A stretch of DNA of 64,000 nucleotides from the NCBI GenBank assembly GCA_947069175.1, contig CAMTDV010000013.1, positions 59,650,610 to 59,714,609 of the forward strand, in the 5' to 3' direction. This document shows positions 11,412 to 21,637 of this stretch, one piece after another (the first letter of the stretch is position 1; every line of letters begins with the position of its first letter). Origin of the DNA: Scalesia atractyloides (taxonomy: Eukaryota > Streptophyta > Magnoliopsida > Asterales > Asteraceae). Under the pieces are notes generated by a model. The model saw only the letters and a program-made list of their open reading frames with translations, ran no database searches and was not told where the DNA came from. A program made the translations under genes and the position numbers.

Positions 11412-11422
11412 TATATATATAA
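11412..11422 (+). promoter_or_regulatory. Candidate internal TATA box ahead of first ORF3 of C
   Basis: TATATATATAA, 105 bp upstream of an ATG at 11517, with a C/T-rich stretch and ACAAACCCTAACA between, typical of a plant 5' UTR. It lies about 730 bp downstream of the LTR TATA box. Confidence 0.5.
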
Positions 11423-11516
11423 CCACCACCTGAAGATCAACTTCATCTCATCTGTCACTCTCAACTTCTCTCTTCTCGTTCAGAAACTTTAACAAACTTC
11501 TCCACAAACCCTAACA

Positions 11517-12230
11517 ATGGCAGAAATAAGTGTTGAACTCTTTCCACTTCCACACTACACAACTCACAACATGGAAATCTAGAGAAATCTTAACGGTCAA
11601 GCATGGGAAGGCTATGGCATAATCCTCAATATGCTGATGCAAAGTCCATAGAATATGTTCTGTCTGCATATATCTGGGTCCATCCGAGTCTTCTACAAGA
11701 GTTCTGGTGGAATACACGAACCATTTACCAAGGAACGAAGGTCTGGATTCAAAGTCAGGTGATGGGGAAGGACATCATCCTGAGCGAGGAGGTGATAAGA
11801 GAGGCTCTACAGCTCGATGACAACACGGTGACACATTCTTCACTTGCAAGACTCTAGATCAGACCCTAAAGGAGATGGGGTACTCAACAGCAAATCGTAC
11901 AAGGGGGTCAGCAAATCCGGATTCATCCAACCATGGCAGTTCTTAGTCACACAACTTGGTGTATGTTTCTCTCTAGAAAGTACGTTAACTTTCATGAGAT
12001 CTCATACAGGTTGATGGAGGTGGTGTATGCAATAGTCTAAGAAGTCCCCTATAATTTCTCTAAGTATCTTATGAGAGATAAGGGGAACTTGAACTATCAT
12101 AAACCATTTCTGATCTACCCATCGTTTTTTAATGAGGGTGATCACACATCAATTGGACTTCGAAGGAGTACCAAACTTGTAATCAAGAGCATAGGCTATC
12201 CTTCAAGATGACATGCATAATGCTAGCCTG
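11517..12230 (+). pseudogene. ORF3-type protein, first copy in element C
   Basis: ATG at 11517 (MAEISVELFPLPHYTTH) is followed by a stop after 21 codons. The homologous series continues in other frames: SIEYVLSAYIWVHPSLLQEF, then EEVIREALQLDD (to 11857), then SKSGFIQPWQFLVTQLGVCF near 11905-11965, and EVPYNFSKYLM to about 12070. The block LLQEFW...IREALQLDD matches ORF3 of B (IEEFW...IRKVLSLGD) and A (LQQFW...), and KSGFIQPWQF matches KSGLIKDWRF of B. These blocks resemble what databases often call a putative plant transposon protein domain (from memory). Function unknown. Multiple frameshifts make it inactive. Confidence 0.6.
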
Positions 12231-13066
12231 ATACCAACTGCCAACCATTCAAGAGTGGTGACCTATTTGTGGGTTTTTGCTGAAGTTATGTATGATGAAA
12301 ATTAGTTTATATTTTTTGTTGTAGTTGTTTATATTTTTCTTCTTCTCTGTAAGTTTTCCTTTCTTTTCCTTTTTTACTAATTTTCTTGTAAATGTTAATC
12401 TATATAAGTATGTTTTCTGTCAAAAAGTGTGGGAAAGGGAAACGAGCCCTAAAGGTTTAAAGAATGAATTAGAAAGGGGGAACACTATTAGATCTGTTAA
12501 AGCCAAGGATGAATATCAAGAGATTTGATAAAACTAAGTCAAATCTGATGTTTCTCTGATAAAAACAGACCCCAATCTCCATGATAATTTCAAATCTGAT
12601 AAGATTTGACAAAAATTATTTCCCCAAAAATAAATAAATAATAAAAATAAAAATTGCTATATCAAAGGGAAACTCTCATTTTTGACGACTTTCTGATGAA
12701 ACCACTCAGTTAAATTTTCTGATTTCATGTACCAGAAAATAAGACAAATTTCTAATAATGTCATCAAATTGAATTTTGCTTTCAAAAAGGGGAATAAATG
12801 TCCTACTCTGGAAAAGGATATCATTGGACCTTTTCTCTAACAAAGAGTCCCACATGAAGAAAAATGTACAACTTGGCCGTTAGTATTCACCAATCAAAAG
12901 TTTGTCTCCAATTTATTTTAAAGATATATCAAAATTTGGAGATACACAAAAATTGGGGATATATCAAAAAACAACAGTGATAAAGTTAAAGCATCATTAA
13001 CTTGTCATAACCAACTTAAATACTAATCACCCATGATTCAACTCCCACAATCTCTGTCCCACAAAC
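12231..13066 (+). other. Non-coding spacer in C with TCTGATRA words
   Basis: A/T-rich spacer between the two ORF3 copies. No gene is visible. Between about 12520 and 12735 the words TCTGATGA, TCTGATAA and TCTGATTT recur about six times, the same word as in the C LTR. Confidence 0.5.
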
Positions 13067-13067
13067 C

Positions 13068-13077
13068 CTATATATAC
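13068..13077 (+). promoter_or_regulatory. Candidate internal TATA box ahead of second ORF3 of C
   Basis: CTATATATAC, 98 bp upstream of ATG 13167. The intervening sequence is rich in CAAACTTACAAGCCCTAAA-type 5' UTR sequence and the ATG has a good context (ACCATGG). Confidence 0.55.
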
Positions 13078-13166
13078 AATATTCAAAAGGACGAGAAACA
13101 CACCTCAACTTCCAAACTTACAAGCCCTAAAAATTCTACATTTTTAAAAGAAAAATTCAACTCACC

Positions 13167-16100
13167 ATGGTCACACCAAACCTCGTCAATCTCAACATTC
13201 CGGTCATAGAACACTTCATCCCGTTCATCAGAGATGATGACTTCTTGCCATTGAAGAAGAACAACCTGTTGATGAACACCAACCATGAAGCCTACGACGA
13301 AAAATGTCAAATTTTGATCGAATTTCTACTAAGATGCCCTATTGCTCAAGCCTTGACCAAAACCAAAGAAGTACCGGTGAATATTATGCAGTAGCTCGTC
13401 AACACACTTAGCGAAACCGGTATGAACGGAATCACAGCCCATCTATGGGGTAAACATCTCTATTACCATTACACCACAAAGAATCGGGAATGTTCGGAAC
13501 TTCCAACCAATGATCACTATGTTGAAACACCTAGGAAGGAGGAATTGTTGGACAACTTGATGTTCTGATGGGATATGGAAGGAAGATTTCTTTAATCAGG
13601 GAATTCAAAAGGAATGAGTTATCTTCCCTCTAGCAAGTGATGATGGAAATCCTAACCAAGTGTCTAACTTCAAAAATTGGGGGCACTGATCAAATTAACA
13701 TAACTGTTCTGACAATGATGTGGACTCATCACAGGGATCAACATTGTTACGGAATGGAGATTTTTAATCTGATGAAGAGATCTGTATTGACCAAGTCTGG
13801 AAGAATTGACTCTCATTTACCATTTCCAAGATTCTTGTCAATCCTCATAGCTGAAACATTTATTGAAAGGAATGTTGAACTTCCTATAGTAGAAAACATG
13901 TGGAGAACATCAGTTATGAAGCCCTAGAATGCAGCATCAACATGGAAGTCAAACAAAGATGTTCCTAACCTACCAAAAAGTATGATGAATCTGATAGCAG
14001 AAGACTCACCCTACAGGGTACAGTATTTGGAAATTCTGAACAGAGGACCAGAGAATACTGAGGTGTATAACAGCAACTCTTCACAAGATCATGTTGATCA
14101 AGAATCAATGGCTCCATAAACTGATGAAGCAGAATAATTTCAACATCAAGACATTAGAATATCACCAGAACCAATGGAGGTTGATGAGCAGATACAACAT
14201 AATCCAAGAACTGAACGACATCATGCTGAGGCATCTCATATAACAAAAACAGGTGCACAAACTAACATTAATGAATTTACTATTGCAAACTCAACAGATT
14301 CTGATTCAGATGAATCATTAGAGGAAATTATGTTATACAACTTAGAAAACCAACGGCAGTAAACCAAGAGTAGTTCAATGGGTCTAGTCTCTAAATCAAT
14401 TAATGAGGAGGAGATTGAGACGGCAACAGGTAGAGATCAGCATGCTGCTCAAGGAAACTTGGGTGAGAAAGATAAGAGTTTCTCAACAATTCAAAGAGAA
14501 TCATTCTCAAGAATGGTTCCAGGAAGTGAAAAAATCCAGGATGTGAATAAGTTTCATAGTTCTGGTAAAGGTGTGCAGGATTGGCCTTTTAACCAACTTA
14601 ATCCCTTTACAACAACAACAAGTGTGTCTTTTGCTGGTGTGAGAGAAAGAACATATGTTGTTCCTCCAACTTTACCTACTGAACCAATCATATCATTAAA
14701 GTAGCTTGAACATATGTTAGAAAGTGGTGTCAAAGTCTGTGGAGAAAAATCCCCTGTTGATACAAAGCTGGATGAAATAATAGAAGAAATCAGAAGTCAG
14801 AAGTCTGACATGAAAGTTCTGTCAGAATTAGTAGAGACCATCAGAAAACAATCAGAAGAAAATACTGAAGCTCTAAAGAACTTGTAGCAGATTCAGAAGA
14901 CATCAGACAACAGCAAATTTGCAGCAGACTTTGAGAAAATGTTTAAAGAAATGAAGGACATAAAAACAAAGATGACTGAAGCTGTGGAAACAAGAGACAC
15001 CACAAGCTCTGGAAAAATTCTGGAAGAAATTCATAATCTAAGAGCTAGTAACAATAGTCTGATTGATGTCTTGACAAATTGGTGAGAGAATAGGCCACAC
15101 ATCAAAATCAAAATATGGAGGAGTTTAAGAAGATGCATGATGAAGAAAGAAGAAATGCTCAACTACTAGGTGATGTGCAATCTCTTATAGAAAGGTTAAA
15201 GTTAAATGTTGCTAGATTGGCAAACATGGATGTTCATGAACTTAGAACCCCCATTCCTAAAGAGACATCACACTAGAAAGAGCTAGAAGCCACCCAACAC
15301 ACTCAAACAAAGCAAACAACACCACTCAGTCCATCTAGGCCTGTACCAATGGGGCCTCCATCTGCTGTGTCAAAGTCAGAGCTGCTAAAGAGATTAGAAG
15401 CTACTCCTGTGATAATTCCTAAGCCACACAGTGTTTCTTCAAGTGGTCACAATAAGAGAAACCAAAACTAACCTCATCTGGGGAAACAACATTTAGTGAA
15501 CAGCTAAATCAGGCAGAGAAAAGGAAATGAGAAGATTCAGCTACTTCTTCAAAGAGACCAAGAGTTGAATTCAGAAAAGATCCACAAGGAAAAGAAAAAG
15601 AAGTTCTAGTACAACTAATTGATTAAGACAGTATGATATCCCTGAATATCATTTGAGAAATTACTACTGGAACAGTGAAGAAGATAAGCTTGACAGGCCT
15701 CTCAGTCCAATAAGCACAAGGATAAAAGAAGAGAAGCTGAAAAGAGGAAACAACAGATTTCATCCTGCTCTCACAAATCCAGTGGTGAGTGTACACAAGC
15801 TAAACACTCAGTCCTTTGAAAGGAAGATAATGGGAACTCATGAGCAAAACAAGTACAGTCTGATCAGAAATAATGGCAGTGTAACAACATATTAGATGCA
15901 AATCTTGGAGAAGAACTTCATCCCATAGACTTAACAAAGTTAAAGCAGCTTTTTGGAATGGAAAAGGGAGATATAAAAGTCAACAGAATGGCTATCTACA
16001 GCTTAACAGAAGCAGGACAAAAAATGTACTCAAGAATGGCTCAAGCTGATTTTGACCTTTGCATTTCTTTTGACCACAGCAAAAAAGTGCAAACACTACC

Positions 16101-16500
16101 ACCTGGCACATCTATTCCAACTGAACTTGAACCTGAAGCCAGAACAGGAGTCATATTTGCAAAACCTGAATAGTCTGTTGTGTTCAGGGATTTTGAAGAA
16201 AAAAGGCTTTGTTCAGAGTAAATGAAATATGCAGGTACTCAAACCAAACACTTAATTACATCAAAGACTACATGAATAAGAAACAGGAACAACTCAAGGC
16301 TAAAGGAAAGAATAAGGATAAGCTGAGGAAAGAAATAGAAGACATCATTAACGAATGGATCACAGCCAGAGGTTAGTATAAGGATATCTACAGGTCTATC
16401 ACAAGCTAATCGATTACAAGAAGCAACTAAAGAAATGTGATCTCTACAAGAGTGGACTAGAGAATATTTTAGAACATTTCTATTAATTTGTTTTTTCTGA
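13167..16500 (+). pseudogene. ORF3-type protein, second and longer copy in element C
   Basis: Starts ATG in the context ACCATGG (MVTPNLVNLNIPVIEHFIPF). Blocks spread over several frames: YDEKCQILIEFLLRCPIAQA, then LVNTLSETGMNGI and HLWGKHLYYHYTTK (13260-13480), then MMWTHHRDQHCYGMEIFNLM and HLPFPRFLSILIAE (13690-13860). Then a Ser/Thr/Glu-rich linker (14100-14700) and a long helical, probably coiled-coil part with repeated Glu/Lys heptads (14710-15230). The C-terminal part has LDRPLSPISTRIKEEKL (15690) and YSLTEAGQKMYSRMAQADFD (15990). The PFPRFLSIL...NVELP block aligns with MYPRFIQLL...NLP in ORF3 of B. In-frame stops at 13392, 13566 and several more. Role unknown. Confidence 0.6.
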
Positions 16501-16590
16501 ACAATGTTTTTGTCTGTTATTTGGATTTTGATGTTTTGAAAGTTCTTTTTCAATTGTTCCTTGATATGAGTTGTTATTTTTCTTACAATA

Positions 16591-16604
16591 CTTAGGGGAG
16601 AAAT
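16591..16604 (+). other. Polypurine tract of element C
   Basis: CTTAGGGGAGAAAT directly before the 3' LTR; it would prime plus-strand DNA synthesis. Confidence 0.75.
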
Positions 16605-17312
16605 TATTAGGAAACTTTTATGTAAGTATTGAAGAAAAACGTGATCTATCTGATCAACTGATGAAGATAAAGTCATGAAGGTCAAACAAACAAAGAGACG
16701 AGGCTGGATAGAAGAAAAGGGACAACACATCTTCTAAATTTATCAGATATAGATCAAGAACAAGTGAAGAAAATCAGAAAACACCATTCTGATGGATCTG
16801 ATGATGTTTCTGATGAATATCATTAGTTTCTGGTAAAGTTTGGTCATCAGAATTTCTGATGATCTGTTCATCAGATTTTCTGATGAGATGGATCTCAAGA
16901 CTTTTGAGACACCAACTTGTCTGAACAATAGGCTCTGCTATTTCCTAAAGTAGCAAGTTAACCCTAGTGGATTCAATGAATATGCCAAGAAGCCACTTTA
17001 TGCATAGCAAGTGCATAAATAAAGAATTTGTTTATTCATGCTAAGAACTCTCTATAAATTGAGAGTTAAAACCACCGAAAGAGAGTGAGTCAAGCACTTA
17101 ATACATACTACAAAAAATCTATTACCCTTTCACCATAGAATATAAAAATGTCCGTTTGTACTAGTCAATAATCTCACAATCACCTTGTGAACTATTTTGT
17201 TTCAAAGTGATATAAACTTGAAAATTCTGTAGTTGTTGTTTCTTGAAAGTTTGATTTCTATTTCTGTATTCATATCTATTGAAAGCAATTGGCATATGAA
17301 GTTAAAAGAACA
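16605..17312 (+). repeat. 3' LTR of element C
   Basis: Starts TATTAGGAAAC (the canonical TG mutated to TA) and ends AAAAGAACA. Relative to the 5' LTR it has about 29 extra bases at 17015-17045 forming an inverted repeat (GCATAAATAAA / TTTATTCATGC), one arm of which is missing from the 5' copy. Confidence 0.85.
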
Positions 17313-17850
17313 TTTTTCCATCTAGGTCCAACAACTTGTCTCGAGAATACCAATCCATTGATATATAATGTCCAAAACCTTTTTCGGGATTTTCATGCCT
17401 TTTTCCACCTTTTCGAATTCAATTCAGAACAGTGTCCAATTCGAAACAGTATCCCAAATCGTCCTTAACGAAAAGGTCCGAAATAGTACTTATCCGAAAT
17501 GATCCGTCCGAAACATTACTTATCCGAAATGATCCGAAATGGTCTGAAACAGCCTTTATCCGAAATGGTCTAAAATCAAGACTGGTGATCCGAAATTCAA
17601 CACTGGTGATTCGAAATTTAAACTAAAGATCCGAAATTTAACCTAAAGATCCGAAAGTCAAACTGAAGATCCCAAATCCTTTGTTGTTTATCCGAAACCA
17701 GTAGCAGAATATCCGAAATCTCCTATTTTCGAAGCAGTCTTCAAAAACTCCAAAATATGGAATCCTAGAACAGCCATCAAAACACCTCCAAAACCCTAGT
17801 TTTCTGTAGTCTTCAAACACCCTCAGAGAATACAGAAAAAAATCTACTCA
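17313..17850 (-). repeat. Copia leader with TCCGAAA word array
   Basis: About 14 copies of (T/G)ATCCGAAA(T/C) or close variants between 17425 and 17720 (TTTCGGAT on the minus strand), separated by unrelated 10-30 bp. No coding frame is supported. Placement just beyond element C, whose other side is the start of the D gag, suggests it is the D leader split off by C (inference; no matching target duplication found). Confidence 0.55.
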
Positions 17851-18168
17851 AAACATGGCCTAAACAGGATATAATTTAAGGCAAAACAAGCCTATAATTT
17901 GAAAGTAAACACTAGAATATTGAATTTCATCCTAGAATTTCAAAATTCTAGTTAAATGATTATAAGATTGAGATTTAAGATAGTTCATTGTTCAATAAGA
18001 GACTAGAGAGATAGAGAAGGTGGATTTGGCCATTGATATAAATGTGCGAAGGACGCCGCTTCGTTTTTCAAAGTGTTTACAGTTCTATCACCAATCGGTT
18101 CTTCCAATTGTTCCCGCTTCCCAGACACAAAACTTAATCTCACACTGCAGTTTAGTCGCTCACCAAGG

Positions 18169-18229
18169 AGGCCCTTTGCAAATGGGAGCCTAATGCCCTA
18201 GCTTGGGTTAGCTCCCATTGGGCCGGCCT
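18169..18229. repeat. Imperfect 20-bp inverted repeat
   Basis: AGGCCCTTTGCAAATGGGAGC and GCTCCCATTGGGCCGGCCT are inverted copies with a 9-bp perfect core (AATGGGAGC / GCTCCCATT) around a 21-nt spacer. It could be a remnant of a DNA element. Confidence 0.6.
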
Positions 18230-18320
18230 TGTGTATGACAATATGAGAGAGAGAAACATATAACGTTTTGACAATGAATCCCATAGCTTTTGTAAGTTTA
18301 AGAAAATTACATTGCAAAAT

Positions 18321-18420
18321 CATTTTAATTAAAATCGTATTAATACATTAAATTTAATTTGTTTAAAAAACATTAAAATTAAAATCATATTGATACATTA
18401 AATTTAATTTGTTTAAAAAA
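18321..18420. repeat. Two-copy 50-bp tandem repeat
   Basis: CATTTTAATTAAAATCGTAT.. and CATTAAAATTAAAATCATAT.. begin 50 bp apart and match at about 90%. Confidence 0.85.
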
Positions 18421-19550
18421 ATATGTAAAGAACTTTAAACAAAAAAGTCTTTGGTTCTTTTAACCTAAAAAGACAGTCATAAAAAAATTATTGGTTATTA
18501 TATAAACTTTGTCATAGAATTTGAACGTTCTAAAGTTTTATAAACTAAAAAAACGTGTCATAAGAAAAATTAAATAATAGTTTATAAACTACTTTTTACA
18601 CTTAATTTGAAACTATTGTATTACATGTAATTATTAATATTGGGTCATTGTGATATTCAAATATTGATTTATAAGGTTAATTTATCTACATTCACATTTT
18701 GAAGTTTTTTATTGATTATATATTAATGATCTATAAAAAGTTAAAAAAACTCTAAAATTTTGTTATTAATAAATGTTTAAATTGCTCGGATATTATAATA
18801 TTGGTACCATGACAATTTTGAGCAAACATCGTTAGCAGTATCAAAGCTCTTTGATTCATTACGTTATCCATTGTATAGTTTTTTGGTTGATGTAAAACAC
18901 ATATCTACATCATTTTGAATATGTCACGGCTTTTTAGAATTTTCTCTTTCAGTTATTATACCGAATGCCACTTTTATAGCGATAGCGTAACGAAACGAAC
19001 CGTTAAGGATTGAATTCCTGCCGCACAGCAAAAGGGTATTATATCGTTACTACATATTTTTAATCTACATTTTAATATTCAATATCTGCTTGTCGTTGCC
19101 ACAAAGAATTTTGTAAACTAGGATAATTCCCGGCGTTGCGGCTGATTAGAATCGGGTAATGGCGCAAGTCTAATCAAATGTAAAATTAATAAAACCAATT
19201 TAGATAAATATTAGAAACCAAACATCTTTTCCAACATATCAGTCATTTAGACATCGCAGTGTATAAACAAAATACATGCGTTCAGGGTTTCAGATTCAAT
19301 ATTTCGTCATTACAAAAGCGGAGCAGAATCTCATTACAGCTGTTATAATTTACCAAAAACTTGCTCCAACCTATTTCATGTAATTCATATTCCAGTTCCA
19401 ATCAGTCATGATGTATCACCTGCTTCAATCACATGAACACATTCATGTGTTAACTTTTAATCTACAGTCCCCCTTGCTAATTCCAGTCACCTGCAGCAAA
19501 GAAAAAAGAAAAAGAAAAAGAAAACACGTGTTAAGAAAAATCATTTGTCT

Positions 19551-19571
19551 AAACACACACACACACACATT
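19551..19571. repeat. (CA)n microsatellite
   Basis: About nine CA dinucleotides in the AAACACACAC...ACATTACG stretch. Confidence 0.8.
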
Positions 19572-19968
19572 ACGGAATATTAGACTTTGGTTTATACAGA
19601 TTCCACATCCTTCATATTTGTATATTGTTGGTGCTCCTGATCCTGAATGAGATCATTAGAGAAAGACATTTGAAGGTTATTAGAATATTACTAACCATAA
19701 TATTTTAGTTAATTCAAATCCTTTAACCATCATGTCTACTAATCATCTACGAAATAAATTTTTTACTTTTCATGTTGTTTGATACAATAGACATTAAACT
19801 TTGCTGACACTAAAGCAACAGTTTAAGTAATACAATCATAAATTAAAGAAGTGACGTACAAATCTACACTCATGAACATAGTCAGATTCTCCAAATTAAT
19901 CCACAAATTAGGGCAATAGGGTCCCAAAACTAAAGCAATCTTGCTTGAATATGTCATAAAAAATACAA

Positions 19969-21637
19969 GAGTAAGTTGCACAAAACGTCCTTTATGTTTT
20001 CTCAAACTTGCAGGTTCCAGCCTTAATGTTTAAAACTTGCCAAAAACAACCTTTACGTTTATTTTTGTTGCCGGTTCAGTCCTTTATTGCTAACCAAGTT
20101 AATTATCTCAGTTTATTTCCCTCACATGCCTAACATGTGAGGGTATATTCGTCATTTTGTTTCCTCTTCTTATAAAACCCTCAAAAAACAAATCATCAAA
20201 ACTAAAAACTCGTTGTTCACCGACCTGTATACAACCTCCTTCGATGACTTATCCCGTAATCTCCGACTACAATGTATTGAACCCATATTTGAACCAACAG
20301 CCAAGCGGACCGACCACCATCTTCAACCCAGACAAACCCATCACCATCTGAACCACCAACCAACATGCCACCATCAGAACCCTAGTTGTCGTTGTCATCA
20401 AAACAAGCGGCTAGAGGCCACCAACTCCACCTCCGACACCACCTCCTCTGCCACCACCTCCACCTCCGACACCACCTCCTCTGCCACCACCTCCACCTCG
20501 GACAAAACCCCCAAAATCCCCAAATAACTCCGCCACCATCATCTTCAACTGCCACCACCACCACCGCCACCTGATACATCACCACCGTAGAGAGAGAGAG
20601 AAAAGAAGAGAGAGAGATCGGTGAGAGAGAGAGACCGTATAGAGAGAGAGGGGGAGCGGCAGGAGACGCGGCGGTGGTGGGTTTTGATGGTGGTGGTGTG
20701 ATGGCGGTGGTGGGTTTGATGTTCTTCATCTTCAAACAAAACCCCCAAATCGAACGACGACGGCGGTGGTGGGTTTGATGTTCTTCATCTCCGCCACCAC
20801 CTCCACCCCCACATCTCCGCCACCACCTCCACAGACCTGCATAAGAGGGAAAGAAGAGAGAGAGAGAGTGAAAGAAAAGAGAGATCGGCGGTGGTGGGTT
20901 TGATGTTCTTCATCTTCAAACAAAACCCCCAAATCGAACGACGACGGCGGTGGTGGGTTTGATGTTCTTCATCTCCGCCACCACCTCCACAGACCTGCAT
21001 AAGAGGGAAAGAAGAGAGAGAGAGTGAAAGAAGAGAGAGATCGGCGGTGGTGGGTTTGATGTTCTTTATCTTCAAACAAAACCCCCAAATCAAACGACGA
21101 CGGCGGTGGTGGGTTTTGATGTTCTTGGCGGTGGTGGAACGACGAAGGCGGTGGTGGTGGTTGCGACGGGGGTGGGTTCTTGGAGTAGGGGCTAGGGTTT
21201 GCGGTGGTGCTTGGCTTCGCGGCAGGAGACAGGGGCGGTGGTGCTTTACGGTGGTTGTTGGTTGTGGTACTTTGTTATAAATATTACGATTTAAAACTTT
21301 TAAAATTTGCATAAGTATTTCATCATAGAGGATTTATCCTAAATAACTAATTAAGTTTTTAAGTGTGTTTGAATTGCATTTAATTTTTTAAAGCCCAAAA
21401 TTCCTTTTCATTTTTCTTTGTTGCCTTTTTTTTTTAATGAAGGGGTGGAATCTACAATCAACATATTGAAAGCATCAAGTGGACAATGGGATTGAAGTCA
21501 CAACATTCATGACAAGTCAGAAAGGACTGAACCGGCAACAAAAATAAACATAAAGGTTGTTTTTAGCAAGTTTTAAACATTAAGGCTGGAACCTGCAAAT
21601 TTGATGAAACATAAAGGATGTTTTGTGCAATTTACTC
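19969..21637. mobile_element. Mutator-like (MULE) non-autonomous element with 9-bp target duplication
   Basis: Terminal inverted repeats of about 117 bp, roughly 93% alike, begin GAGTAARTTGCACAAAAC. Both ends are flanked by the identical 9-mer AAAATACAA (19960-19968 and 21638-21646), the hallmark of MULEs. No transposase is visible. The interior has a TATA box (TTATAAAACC, about 20170), the palindromic stretch CACATGCCTAACATGTG (about 20124) and a G/C-rich minisatellite. It may be a Pack-MULE that captured host sequence, but the internal frames are low-complexity Pro/Thr/Ser repeats and no captured gene is recognisable. Confidence 0.93.
20400..21270. repeat. G/C-skewed minisatellite inside the MULE
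   Basis: Starts with CACCTCCGACACCACCTCC-type units (20420-20500). A larger unit follows: GGCGGTGGTGGGTTTGATG, a C/A-rich spacer, a second GGCGGTGGTGGG, ACCTGCATAAGAGGG and a GA-rich run. It repeats from about 20702, 20886 and 21042 (184 and 156 bp apart). Long frames here on both strands are by-products of the repeat. Confidence 0.85.

Larger units (their letters stand above)
10262..17312 (+). mobile_element. LTR retrotransposon C: non-autonomous, carries only ORF3-type genes
   Basis: Direct repeats of 702 and 708 bp (10262-10963, 16605-17312), about 90% alike by eye, begin TGTTAGGAAAC / TATTAGGAAAC and end AAAAGAGCA / AAAAGAACA. A primer-binding site (TGGTATCAGAGC, 10965-10976) and a polypurine tract (CTTAGGGGAGAAAT, 16591-16604) sit where a copia-type element needs them. 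I find no protease, integrase, reverse transcriptase or RNase H motif between them. The internal region instead holds two tandem open-frame series related to the third ORF of elements A and B. Flanks (ACTCG / TTTTT) do not form a target duplication, so the ends may have recombined. Such an element would depend on enzymes from an autonomous partner (inference). Confidence 0.8.
17851..19290. other. A/T-rich intergenic DNA
   Basis: No gene seen. Contents: an imperfect inverted repeat at 18169-18229, a two-copy 50-bp tandem repeat at 18321-18420, and at 19118 the sequence ACTAGGATAATTCCCGGCG, which resembles the reversed 3' end (hairpin plus CTAGT) of plant Helitrons; no matching 5' end was found. 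Confidence 0.6.

Noticed and set aside
10257..17317. Target-site duplication for element C
   Set aside because: Flanking pentamers ACTCG and TTTTT do not match, so I do not claim one.
19118..19145. Helitron 3' end
   Set aside because: Only the CTAGT-like terminus and a weak hairpin are present; no 5' TC end or boundary could be shown, so it is mentioned but not called as an element.
20213..21312. Several long Pro/His/Arg-rich frames on both strands
   Set aside because: They arise from the CCACCTCC / GGTGG minisatellite and overlap each other on both strands; no domain content.
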